This document shows positions 47,869 to 59,500 of a DNA stretch of 64,000 nucleotides, in pieces (position 1 is the first letter of the stretch; each line of letters begins with the position of its first letter). The stretch comes from Adineta steineri (taxonomy: Eukaryota; Rotifera; Eurotatoria; Adinetida; Adinetidae). Under the pieces are notes generated by a model. That model had not been told where the DNA came from. It saw nothing but the letters and a program-made list of their open reading frames with translations, and did no database searches. The position numbers were made by a program, and so were the translations under genes. The DNA lies in the NCBI GenBank assembly GCA_905250115.1, contig CAJNOI010000036.1, positions 283,324 to 347,323 on the forward strand, read 5' to 3'.

Positions 47869-49957
47869 TTACCAGTGCCACTTACGGTTTTCTTCCTTTT
47901 TTGTTCTCCGTCCAAGTAATTCTTTGATTACATGCATCGCATCATCCCCGATGTTGTTGTCCCAGACGTCTAGTTCGGTGAGTGTCTACGTAGAGAATTG
48001 GAAATCTAGACATCGTACAGATCAAGAGAAAGCGGGAATTACTGTGTTGTGTTGTAATGCATCACCCAAATGTTGCCCTCCAACATATCCGATTTGATTA
48101 TATTGGAGATTGAGTATAGTCAGTGTCTAGATGAGAAAGTGAAGATAAAAACATGGTATGGATAATGAGAGAATAAGAGTTACTGTATTGTGTTGTAATG
48201 CATCAGCCAAAGATTGTGCTCCAACATCTCCAATTTTATTATAATCGAGATATAGTATGGTAAGTGACTAGGTGAAAAAGTGGAGGTAAGAACATGGTAT
48301 AGATAGAGCTAGAATAAGTTCTACTTTGTTGTGCTTTAATGCATCACCTAAAAATTGTGCTCCAATATGTCGGATTCGATTGATTCCGAGATTCAGTTTC
48401 GTGAGCGTCTAGATGAAAAAGTGGAAGTAAAGACATGTCATAAATAAAGAGAGAGAGAGAGTTACTGCATTGTATCGTAATGCATTACTTAAAGATTGTG
48501 TTCCAACATCTCCGATTTCATTATATCTGAGATTTAGTTTGGTGAGTGTCTAGATGAAAAGTGGAAGTCTATACATCGTATATATAAGGAGAGAATGAGA
48601 ATTACTGTGTTATATTGTAATGCATCACCAAAAGATTGTGCTCCAACATCTCCGATTTTATTCTGTCTGAGATTTAGTTTGGTGAGTGTCTAGATAAAAA
48701 TGTGGAGATAAAGACATGGTATGAATGATGAGAGAATAAGAATTACTGTGTTATGTTGTAATGCATCACTCAAAGATTGTGCTCCAACATCCCCGATTCT
48801 ATTCTCCTTGACATCTAGTACCGTGAGTGTCTAGATGAAAACGTAGTGATTAAGATATGATATGGATAATGAGAGAATAAGAGTTACTGTGTTATATTGT
48901 AATGCATTACCCAGAAATTGTGCTCCAATATCTCCGATATGATTATATTGAAGATTGAGTATAATCAGTGTCTAGATGAGAAAGTGAAGGTAAAAACATG
49001 GTATAGATAATGAGAAAATAAGAGTTACTGTGTTATGTTGTAATGCATTACCCACATATTGTGCTCCAATATCTCCGATTTCATTGCTCCAGAGGTTGAG
49101 TGTGGTGAGTGTCTGTAAGAAAAAATGGAGGTAAAGACATGGTATTAATAACGGGAGAATTGCCATTACTGTGTGATGCTGCAATGCATTTCCTAAAGAT
49201 TGTGCTCCAATATGTCCGATACGATCACGTCCGAGATGTAGTGTGGTTAGTGTCTAGATGAAAAAATAGAGGTACAAATATAGCATAGAGGAAAAGAGAA
49301 AGAAAGTTACTGTGTTGTATCGTAATGTATCACCCAAACATTGCGCTCCAACATCTTCGATTTGATTTGTCGTGAGATTTAGTGTGGTGAGTGACTAGAT
49401 GAAAACTTGGAGGTAAAAACATAGTGTAGATGAAGAGATAATAAGAATTACTGTGTTATGTTTTAATGCATTAGCCAAAGATTGAGCTCCAATATGTCCG
49501 ACTTGATTCACTCCGAGATTGAGTAGTGTGAGTGTCTAGATGAAAAATGGAGGTACGGATATGCCATAGACGAAAAGAGAACGAGAGTTACTGTGTTGTA
49601 TTGTAATACATTACTTAAAAATTGTGCTCCAATATCTCCAATTTGATTGTCCCGAAGATTGAGTGTAGTGAGCGTCTATGAGCAAAAAAATAAGTAAAGA
49701 TATGGTATTGATATCAGGAGAATTGGAATTACTGTGTTATGCTGCAGTGCATTACTCAAAGATTGTGCTCCAATATCTCCGATTTGATTACCTCCGAGAT
49801 TTAGTTCGATGAGTGTCTATATGGAGAGATGGAAGTCTAGACATTGTACAGATAAAGAGAGAATGAGAATTACTGTGTTATATTGTAATGCATTAGCCAA
49901 AGATTGTACTGTAACATGTCCGATTTGCTTGTACCAGAGATCGAGTGTGGTAAGTGC
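47869..49957 (-). repeat. 141-bp tandem exon-intron repeat array
   Basis: Fourteen successive units of 84-bp exon plus 56-57-bp intron, with spacing of 141 bp in eleven of thirteen steps and 140 bp in two. Exons and introns are repeated together: all introns on the minus strand start GTAA/GTAG and end near CTAG. The array is therefore a DNA-level tandem repeat as well as a protein repeat. Confidence 0.9.
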
Positions 49958-50749
49958 CTAGATGAAGAGATATAATAATGGGGTCGGTATTATATGGTGC
50001 TAGCGCAATGAAATAAAGGCTGTTCGGACCCGGTTATTTGATTAACGAAAAATGGTTTTTAGATTACTTCCGTGCAAAAGAATTGTGCAGCGTAGTAAAG
50101 TGTTTGGTATCGAAGTTATGCGTAAGTGAAAAGACTATACTGATTCTGATGTTACCATACGATTGAGATCATGACGTATCATGAATTTAGAAATAGTGAA
50201 AGGTCAAACAATGTATTTCAGAATGCTAGACTCGTTACAAATAGAAGTTGAATGCATACTAGAACGTCGGAGAATGTGGATGTTGTTTTGAGTCAATCTT
50301 CTCTTCATTTACAGTCCTGTGTGCTCGTGAAGGTGTATTTATCGAAAGTATTTCTCATGGAAATAGTATTTTAAAGAAGGTAGTTAGATATACGGCGAAA
50401 GAAAATAAAAATGTTTTCTTCCTTTTTTGTCATTCTTCTCTAAACAGTGTATGTTGATGACATTATATGTAGGTTGAAACGTGGAGTGTTTAGATGAAAT
50501 TGAAAAGAAAAGAAAAGAAAAAAAAGAAATTATTTTGAGTGATAAATATAGTTTATTTATGTATGTTTTATCGGAATCAATAGATGAAAGTTTTACCTGA
50601 TATCTATGATAACTGTCTATGATCATGTTAAATCGTTGACACACGTTTGTCATGGAGCATATGATCGTGAGATCCGATTGGTGATCCATAATTCGGTAGA
50701 CAAGTTCTACCGGTAAAGTGATGAAGTTGGTGAAAGTTTGATTTGCCAT
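47869..50749 (-). CDS. F-box/LRR protein with one-LRR-per-exon array (15 LRR exons)
   Basis: Exon 1 (50597-50749) encodes MANQTFTNFITLPVELVYRI.., an F-box of about 40 residues, ending in phase 0. After a 639-bp intron come 14 exons of exactly 84 bp and a terminal exon (47869-47985, stop TAA). Each is phase 0 and encodes one 28-residue ribonuclease-inhibitor-type LRR (TLTxLxLxxNxIGDxGAQxL, then xxALxxNT). Exon starts (plus coordinates, low end) are 48043, 48184, 48325, 48466, 48606, 48747, 48888, 49029, 49170, 49311, 49452, 49592, 49733 and 49874. The product is about 481 residues. The F-box suggests SCF ligase recruitment and the LRR horseshoe target recognition. An unseen exon between 49958 and 50596 is possible. 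The ATG could be one of two upstream (e.g. 50817). Confidence 0.8.
49958..50596 (-). other. Intron between F-box exon and LRR array
   Basis: 639 bp, somewhat more GC than the surrounding intergenic DNA near 49975-50060. Joining exon 1 (phase 0) to the LRR exon at 49957 keeps frame. Reading through exon 1 gives a T-rich-derived tail and is not favoured. Confidence 0.5.
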
Positions 50750-51165
50750 TGTAAATTGTTGGTTATATGGTGTGTTATTTTTTCTTTCGATCAAGTGAGT
50801 AGATATTTGTTTTGTCATTGGTTTCACACTGATTTTGCAATTACATGTTGGAAAAAAAAAGAATGATAGAATTGTTATGACAACTATACACAAGATTTTT
50901 GTTAAGATTGTTTTATCAATATAAAATGGTATATAATATAGATGAATATTGTGTTCTTAGTTATAATCAGTAGTGGTTGAATAACTTTCTTGGTTATTTG
51001 ATTATAAGATGATACAGAATTGCTTCTCATGAAACAGAATCAGATGAGTGGATCGACGAAAAACAATAAGATTATTATACTAGCATCGTTGACGAATTTT
51101 ATTCTAATGTGATCTATTGTTCGACAAATTTGTCTGAAATATTGACAAGATTTCGCTTCATCTGA

Positions 51166-51219
51166 AGGGTGTGGGTGTGGGTGTTGATATTCTATTTAAT
51201 CCACATCCACACACCCTTA
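51166..51219. repeat. TGTGGG-type G-rich hairpin 6
   Basis: AAGGGTGTGGGTGTGGGTGT (51166-51185) pairs with CCACATCCACACACCCTT (51202-51219) across about 16 bp. The cleanest member of the family, with three consecutive TGTGGG-register units. Confidence 0.8.
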
Positions 51220-51934
51220 AAAAAATCGATTAAGATTATTTTAAATAAGAAAGGCAGTAGAGAAAAGTAATAATTAATTGAATTACATTCTATTTGAAAG
51301 TTATGTGTTCATCTTATACATAAGAGAATATTCACAATCCAAAATCAAATCGATTTTATTATTGAATATCTTTCGTAATTATCGTATTGATATTCACAAT
51401 GGAAATATCATATGTTTATGTATTCTAAATTAGATTGAATAACGAAAAAGATATGAAATGAAATTTAAACTTATTTTTATGAATCATCTAAATATTCAAT
51501 AAGTTAAAAATTTAAATTATTTATTAAATCAATATTTACATTTCCAATGAAAATATTTCTTCACAGATTTTTTATTTTTTTCAAATCTATGTTTAATTAT
51601 CTTGTGAAAATAACACAAGATTTATTTATTAATACTTCAATTAAATCATCAAATTTAGTTCAAATAAAGAAAAATGACTTTCTCGTTTTCATTTTCTGTT
51701 TTAATTAATCAAATTCACATTATAAAAATAAATAAATTTATCATTTCCATTATCATATCGTCAAAACAGAGTACAATTCCTTCCATTCTTTTCTCATAAA
51801 AAAAATCACATCACTTTAAAAGAAACACGTGTGATAATGTCATTATAAAAGCTGTTTTTATAATGAATTAACTTTTTGCTTTCCCGATTTTGACACAACT
51901 AAAATTGTAAGCAGATTAAAATATCAAAAATCTT

Positions 51935-51976
51935 GAGGATGTGGGTGTTATATTTGTTTCTCACCCATGCCCACCC
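51935..51976. repeat. TGTGGG-type G-rich hairpin 7
   Basis: GAGGATGTGGGTG (51935-51947) pairs with CACCCATGCCCACCC (51962-51976). Confidence 0.65.
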
Positions 51977-53273
51977 ATTCCATAGTTCATTAGATTAAAT
52001 AATATTTTAATCATCAAACTTCATTCAACACAAATATGTTTATCTACAAACTAATATATGAAGTAAACAAAATATTATTTGGTCAATTTATTCGTTCGTT
52101 CTACAAACAATTATTCTATTATTTACTTTCACTTATTAAAAGTGTAATAATCTTATTGAATTCTTAATTAAATTCATATTTAATTATTAGTTGTCTGCGT
52201 TTTGTTGAAGACACATAAACATATGACAAATGATCATAGAAACGCAATTTTCATTTAATTTCTAACAGAATAACAAATAAATTTCAGTGAGATTTTCTTT
52301 AATTAAATTTTATAATAATTTTTTAATTCTATTCAATAAAATTCTTATTCAATAATAGTCGTTTTCATCTCTTTAATATTAAAGTTATTATAAAACCAAA
52401 CCTATTTGTCATTTTTTATGCTAAAGATAATCTTATTGTACAGCATTCAACTTTCAGTCAGTTTTTCTTTTGACTTTTTTTTCATTTTTATCAAGTTTTT
52501 TCATACAAATCTCAGCAATAATATTACAATTCTTCTTTCCTTTAAATCGAGTAAGAAAAATAATTTGTCTCATTTATTTTAAAATTTGTCAAAATCAATT
52601 CTATGAACAAATCATCTAATCATCATTTATATTTTATTTAAAAAACATCACCACTATTATCTCTTCTTCTTTCATTATTATTTCAATGACAGAAACAACA
52701 ATATCATTAAATCTTATTTTATCACAAAATTGAGTAATTCATTATTCAAATATTTTCTTTGTCTTTTGATTTAATCACAAATCCTAAGTTCAAAATGAAA
52801 ATAACAAATATTTCATTACTATCATTATTATCAACACAATAGATCGAACCAAATAAATTAACAAGTTTATTTATTTTAAAAATAATTTTATTTATACAAA
52901 ATATTAATTCAATCTATCCCATTTCAGCTTATCGTTCATTTTATTTATTCATACACACACCGAAGATTATCTCATATGCAATAGAATTTAAACATCATTT
53001 CTATGTATCTCAATCGAATCAGAAAATTTCATTTTAATTATTAAAATATAATTTCAAATCAATCACAACAAAATTCGTGAATAAAATAAACTTTTATTTT
53101 ATTATTTTAACAAATTACATCAAAACAGATATTTATCAATGAATGAAACTTAATTTAATTATTAACAGAAACTCATTTTGAACTTTTACATTTATTTAGG
53201 TTTCAATCAAAATCAAAGAAAATGTTTTCATAAAAAAATTTAATTGTTCATTTCATCATCAACCTTGATAAAT

Positions 53274-55790
53274 TTAATTCAAATCAATATTAAATTTTTG
53301 TATTCGATGATTATGACAATCGACAACATAAAGATTACCTTCAATATCGAATGATAAACCTGCGGGATATTTGAACTGATTTGATTGTTCTCCTCTTCCA
53401 TTTCCACCAACAACAATACTACCTTCCTTAGAGCCTTCGCACCAACGCATTATTCGCTCATTCGACATATCAGCCACATAAACATTACCCAAATGATCGA
53501 CAATCACTCCTCGAGGATTAGACAATTGTGTCAAACTATTCCCCTTACCTTTTCCACCAGCAACAACAATACCTTCTTTTGCACCTTTCATCCATTTCAT
53601 CACACGATGATTCCTCCAATCCGACACATAAACTGAATGATGTTCATCAACGCAGATATGAGTAGGATGATTGAGTTGATTGAGAAGATTTCCTTCTCCT
53701 TTCCCACCTGCTACTATTGTTCCTTCTTTCTCTCCTTGTTTCCATCGTCTCACTTCATGCTTCTTCCAATCAGAGACATAAAGATCTTCATTTTTGTCCA
53801 TTATTAATCCCCAACAATCAATGTTAGAAATGATTGTTTCTCCATTTGTACCATCTTGACGAGACCATCGTACCACGCGTCGGTTCAGTCGATCACAAAT
53901 GATGAGGGAATCATTCTTTTTATCAACAATCACATTTGCTGGTTCATTCAATTGATCACTTCCATTTCCATGCCCATTTCCACCTGCAACGACTTGATCA
54001 TTCTTTGCTCCATATTTCCATTCAACAATACGATCATTCCCAGAATCAGCTATATAAATAGTTTGATCATCGTCATCAACATAGATACCTTGAGGTTGAA
54101 AGAGTTGATTTAATTGATTACCATGTCCATTTCCTCCAGCCATAGTAATTCCATGTCGTCTCCATTTAGTGTTGATATTAATATGATTGAGAAGAATTGA
54201 TTGTCCTAAAAGAAAAATAAATCTTAAATATTTGAATGAAGTTGATGAATAAATGTAATAAAATAAAAATGATAGTTTGTATAAAAATGAATGTTGAGAG
54301 TTTGATTTGTTGAATTAGTATGTTGAGAGGGTGATAATAAAACAAAGTAAAAATGATTTGAATTTATTTAATTGTAACTTAAATTTAATTTAATTTAAAA
54401 CTTATTTAATAAAATTGTTTTTGTATTTGTAAGGTAAAACGTGAAAAATATTTAAATGTTTTTATCTTTGAAAACTATTTCACAAACAAGTTTCTTGTTC
54501 TATAAGCTCCTGATAAACAAAACTAAATTCTACAAATATTTTAATAAGAACTCTTCAAGAACATTGTCACAATTTTCGTTTTTTGCTTAACAAAGATTCT
54601 TAAGAATGAAAAATGAAAGAGACATAAATTAGACTTAAATAGATTTCTTCTTATTTTAACCAAAAAGAAATAAATTTAATTTGCAAATATAGAAGATTGA
54701 TAAATTCTATAAATAAATGAGAACGAAGTTGAAGATATTTTTCTATGAGAATAAAAACAGAACATAAAGTTATATTGTGATGATTTTTTAAACAGATGTT
54801 AAAGTATCAAGAACTAATCTCACTCGCATCGAAATCAATAAAATGGATGAGACAAGAATTGTCAACATTATTTATAATGATATAGAATTATTTTAACTTT
54901 GTTTTCTTGAAATTATCCTTACAAATATGTCGAATTAATTTTAAAAAAATCTGATAGAACCAAATAGAGCAGTAAAGTAATACTAAAAAGCTTTTTTTAA
55001 ATGACTTTGCGGACACACTGTATTTTCTATGTTTATAGCGATTCAAAATTATTTCAGACTCACCAATTGGAAATTGTTGATTTAAATAAACTTTCCGTCG
55101 AAGCGAAGATACTCGAAATGGATATTGATCATTATTTGTTTCATTCATCATACCATTACAGACACCATACATTATTTCACCAATAGTTAAATTCGGTTGA
55201 TCAATATGTTGAAAAAGATGAGATGTAAATAAACTATTTCGACCATTTTCTGATTTATCTAATGCAACTTTATTTGCTGTACATGCAAAACTAATAAATG
55301 AATGACCAATCGGTCGCATACTTGAAAGACAATTAAAATTTGTTGATTCGCATACAAAACTATTTCGACAACAATCAAGAAGAAATATAGCTGCTGATGG
55401 ACGACGATTGATAATCTTTTCAAGCGTAACTTGAGCATTTATTGCTCGATATTCCAGATCAGTATTTGTTTTAATTCGATCGTCATCAATGGGCATAAGA
55501 AAATTTAGATGACTCCATTGACATCCGTGACCGGCAAAAAAGAAAAGAACAAGATCACCTGGATTTATCTTATCGTTAAACGTTTCAATAATTCTATTCA
55601 TCTGTTCATATGTCAAATTAGTACCAATTGTGATTTCAAAGTCAATTTTATATAATTTGTTAGCAAGATCTTCAGCATCATTGATACAATATTGAAGTTG
55701 ACTATTTTTCTTGTATTTATTGTTGCCAATGAGAAGAGCTCGTTTTGTATGAATTGAGTTATTTGATGTTGAAAATCCGGGAACCGTAAT
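53274..55790 (-). CDS. Caspase-like protease domain fused to a six-blade NHL propeller (5' end not found)
   Basis: Exon 55064-55790 ends in phase 1 (G|GTGAGT) and joins exon 53274-54205 (starts GA) across an 858-bp intron, giving about 552 residues. The first exon holds a C14-type p20-like domain. KRALLIGNNKYKKNSQLQYC is the first strand, the catalytic His is in VLFFFAGHGCQW, and the catalytic Cys is in AIFLLDCCRNSF. The second exon has six NHL blades (e.g. GNVYVADMSNERIMRWCEG), enough for a closed six-blade propeller, a protein- or RNA-binding platform. Caspase-like domains of this kind cut after basic or acidic residues; specificity is not readable here. Upstream of 55790 there is an acceptor (ATATAG) but no clear ATG exon. 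Confidence 0.75.
54206..55063 (-). other. Intron of the caspase-NHL gene
   Basis: 858 bp, AT-rich. The caspase frame runs on into it for about 60 codons to a stop at 54888 if unspliced, which would give a propeller-less form. Confidence 0.6.
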
Positions 55791-56397
55791 CTATATATAT
55801 AAATTTACAACGATTCGTTAAATTTTTATAAAAAAAACGGACGAGACTAGAAGTACTGTCTGTTGAGACTTCTGTTTGAATCTACAGAGCTTGTGAAAAC
55901 TGCTGTTTTTACATTGTACAGACTGGTGTATTTGATTAGAATTTAATTAATGACATATTGTTACAAAAAAGATACGTTTAAAAGAGCTTTCGATATGGAT
56001 ACGAATAATAAAATGTTCGTAGCCAAACGTTCTTTAAATAGCTTATCAAGCTACAACGAAATACTTTTTTGAGTAAAACAACTGATACATTCAGTGAATT
56101 AATCATGCAACATAAAGAAGAGTAAGAGTGAAGGCGAAGCAAAGATAAAAACTAGAATTCTATCCTGTCCAAGATCGAGTAGAGAAGTTGGCTGACTGCA
56201 CAAACCTCAAATGTGTTCGAATACAATTTCATATGACATCTACTAATTCTCAATGTAAGGCTCACGAAGAAGAAACCATAATGAATTTTAATCCGGTGTA
56301 GCTATTTTTGATAAGCAGAAAAGCAAGAAATAATGAATCTAAATATATTGCCGTATAATAAAATTCTCAGCTGTTAATTATCATCTTTTTCGCATTT
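55791..56397. other. Between caspase-NHL and F-box/LRR genes
   Basis: Should hold the missing 5' exon of the caspase-NHL gene and the 3' flank of the LRR gene. No ATG exon with a fitting phase-0 donor was found on the minus strand. A spliced-leader acceptor at 55791 is one alternative, but an in-frame ATG would still be lacking near it. Confidence 0.4.
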
Positions 56398-56573
56398 TTA
56401 TAGCTTCCGTATAGAGTCGAATTTCGAAAGACAGATTTCATATGTACAGTTGTCACCTTCTTGCGATCTCAGCAAACTTTTTCCTAATTTAACATGATTG
56501 TATAGCACATCAGTCAAAAATTTCAACTCAATGTCATCAATACTCTTTCAGCGAAGATCCATTTTAGTGATTA
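56398..56573 (-). other. Degenerate B-type LRR converted to terminal exon
   Basis: This unit matches the B-type LRR (AAAATGGATCTTC..AAGAGTATTGATGA). It has lost the acceptor (AAAATAATC where other copies have AAGACAATC) and carries an in-frame TGA at 56548-56550. The next AG on the minus strand (after the TGA, at 56545) restores phase 0 and reads SIDDIELKFLTDVLYNHV then a unique tail to TAA at 56398. So the tail may be a rescued last exon, or the unit is dead. Confidence 0.55.
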
Positions 56574-59500
56574 TTTTCAGAAAAAGGTAAACAAGTGTGC
56601 AAAGAAATTTAAAAAAAACGACCTACTTTATCATTTCGTATTTGAATTGCTGCACTCACAGTTGTATAATAGCTACCAGAATTTCCTTCGAGGTTCAATT
56701 TAATAAGTGTCTATGTTAAAGAATAACGATACTAAAATAAGATAAATGAGAAGTGTTGAAGGTTTACTTTGTTTTCTTTTAAGGCATCATCAAGGCATTG
56801 CAATCCATTGTTACTGATTTGATTGTAGGAGAGTTCGAGAATGGTGAGTACCTATGAAGTAAAAGTAAAAACTATTATGATATCAAATGTGAGTGAGCTA
56901 TTACTTTGTTGTTTTTTAATGCATTAGCTAAATACTTTATTCCGGTGTCACTAATTTTATTTTCCCGAAGGTTCATGTAAGTGATTGTCTATTTCACAGC
57001 AAAAAATATAATCATTAATTATATTAGATAACAAAATATCTTACTTTGTTTTTGTATAATTCATTTGCTAATAATTTTATTTCATTGTCTCCATACTGGT
57101 GCCATCGAAGATCTATACTGGTGAGTGTCTGTTAGAAAAAAAAGTAAAACATTAAGTAGAAAGTCGATCAATCGTAAAAGACCTTATCGTTCCGAATTCC
57201 AATTGCTATTCCAATAGCTTCACAATATTTACTCTTGTTATAATCTAGTCTCACCTTCATTATTGTCTGTAGGATAAATAAAACTAGTTAAAACGAAGAC
57301 ATCATCTCACAAACGAACTTTGTTCGTTTCCAATGAATTAAATAGTTCATGTGCCCCAATATCTTCAATTGCATTGTTCGAAAGGTCTAGTGTAACTAGC
57401 GTCTGTTCAAAAATAACAATATCAACAATAATAATTAAATAAGGAAAAAAAACATTTTACAGTATTGTTTCGTAGCATATCAGCTAAATATTGTGCTCCG
57501 ATATCGCTTATTTCATTACGCGATAGATTCAATTCCGTGATTGTCTATGTCACAATGAAAACTCTAAATAATACTTAAATAAATTGAGATAATAAATTAC
57601 AGTGTTATTTTGTAATGCATTAGCTAAATATTGAGTTCCAGTGTCTTCAATATGATTCTCCGAAAGATTTATCATAGTCATCATCTGTGTCAAATGAAAA
57701 AATATTCATTAGGATAGAAAAATTTTAAAATAAAATTCACCTGGTTTGTTTGTAATAGACCATTTAAGTATTTTGCTCCAATATATCCTATTTGATTCCT
57801 CGAGAGATTTAGTATCGTTAATGTCTGTGAGAAAAGATAAACTTCACTATGACGAAAATGTACGCAAATTAATAATCACTTTGTTGTTTTGTAATGCATC
57901 AGCTAAATATTGAATTCCAATGTCACTTATTTTATTTTGCTCAAGATTCAACTCAGTGATTGTCTATATCACAATAAAACTATAATCATCAATGTAACAA
58001 ATAGAGAAATGATGCTACTTCATTGTTGTATACTGCATCAGTCAAAAATTTCATCGCAGTATCATCAATACTCTTTCCATGAAGATCCATTTTAGTGATT
58101 GTCTTCAGAAAAAGTAAAAACTTATGAGAAAGAATCTCGAAGAAACGAATTACTTTATCATTGTATATTTGAATTGCTGCACTCACAGTTGTACAGTACC
58201 TACCAGGATTTCCTTTGAGGTTCAATTTAATAAGTGTCTATGTTAAAGAATAACGATACTAAAATAAGATAAATGAGAAGTGTTGAAGGTCTACTTTATT
58301 CTCTTTGCAGGCATCATAAAGATGTTGTATTCCATTGTTACCGATTTCATTGTGGGAAAGGTTAAGAGTAGTGAGTACCTATGCAGAAAAAGTAAAAATG
58401 ATTATGCTTTCAAATGTGAGTCAACTATCACTTTGTTGTCTTTTAATGCATTCGCAAAATGTTTTGTTCCAATATCTCCGATTTTATTCTGAGAAAGGTC
58501 CAACTTGATAAGCGTCTATATCGCATGGAAAACAATAAACATGAGGATAAATAAATCTGGAATAAATTTTACATGATTCGTTTGTAATACATCGCTTAAG
58601 TATTTTATTCCAGTATCTCCGATTGTATTCTGGGAAAGGTCCAACTCAATGATTGTCTGTATCACAACGAAAGTAAGATCATCAATGAAACAAATAGAGA
58701 AATGATGTTACTTTATTGTTGATTAGTGCATCAGTCAAAAACTTCATCCCAATGTCATTAATACTCTTCCCACAAAGATTCATTTTAGTGATTGTCTTCA
58801 GAAAAAGATAGACAATTGTGAGAAAGAATTTGGAAGAAACAAATTACTTTATTATCTCTTATTTGAATTGCTGCACTCACAGTTGCACAATAGCTACCAG
58901 GATTTCCTTCGAGGTTCAATTTGATAAGTGTCTATACCAAAGAATGACCATACTAAAGATAAATGAGAAGCGTTGAATATTTACTTTGTTTTCTTTGAAT
59001 GCATCATAAAGATATTGTGCTCCATTGTTTCCGATTCGATTGTGGGAGAGTTCGAGGATGGTGAGTACCTATGCAGGAAAAGTAAAAATGATTCTGTTAT
59101 CAAATGTACGTCAGGTATCACTTTGTTGTTTTTTAATGCATCAGCTAAATATAGAATTCCTGTGTCTCCAATGTGATTCTTCGAAAGGTCCAACTCGATA
59201 AGTGTCTATATCATAATGAAACTATGATTATCAATGTAACAAATAGAGAAATGATGGTACTTCATTGTTGATTACTGCATTAGTCAAAAATTTCATCCCG
59301 ATGTCATCAATGCTCTTCCCACAAAGATTCATTTTCGTGATTGTCTTTAGAAAAAAGTAAAAATTTGGGAGAAAGAATATAGAAGAAATGAATTACTTTA
59401 TTATTTCGTATTTGAATTGCTGCACTCACAACTGTACAGTAGCTACCAGGATTTCCTTTGAGGTTCAATTTAATAAGTGCCTATACCAAAGAATGACCAT

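Larger units (their letters stand above)
50750..53273. other. Gene-poor, very AT-rich intergenic stretch
   Basis: No ORF with coding character. It contains G-rich hairpins at 51166-51219 and 51935-51976. 52000-53270 is almost entirely A/T with homopolymer-rich sequence. It separates the two divergent halves of the accessory cluster. Confidence 0.6.

Noticed and set aside
50384-50596. Read-through of the F-box exon into a 3' tail
   Set aside because: A GTAAAA donor at 50596 ends the exon in phase 0, and the tail is T-rich-derived. Splicing to the LRR array explains the gene better.
53385-54113. Plus-strand ORFs opposite the NHL exon
   Set aside because: Shadows of the strongly supported minus-strand NHL repeats.
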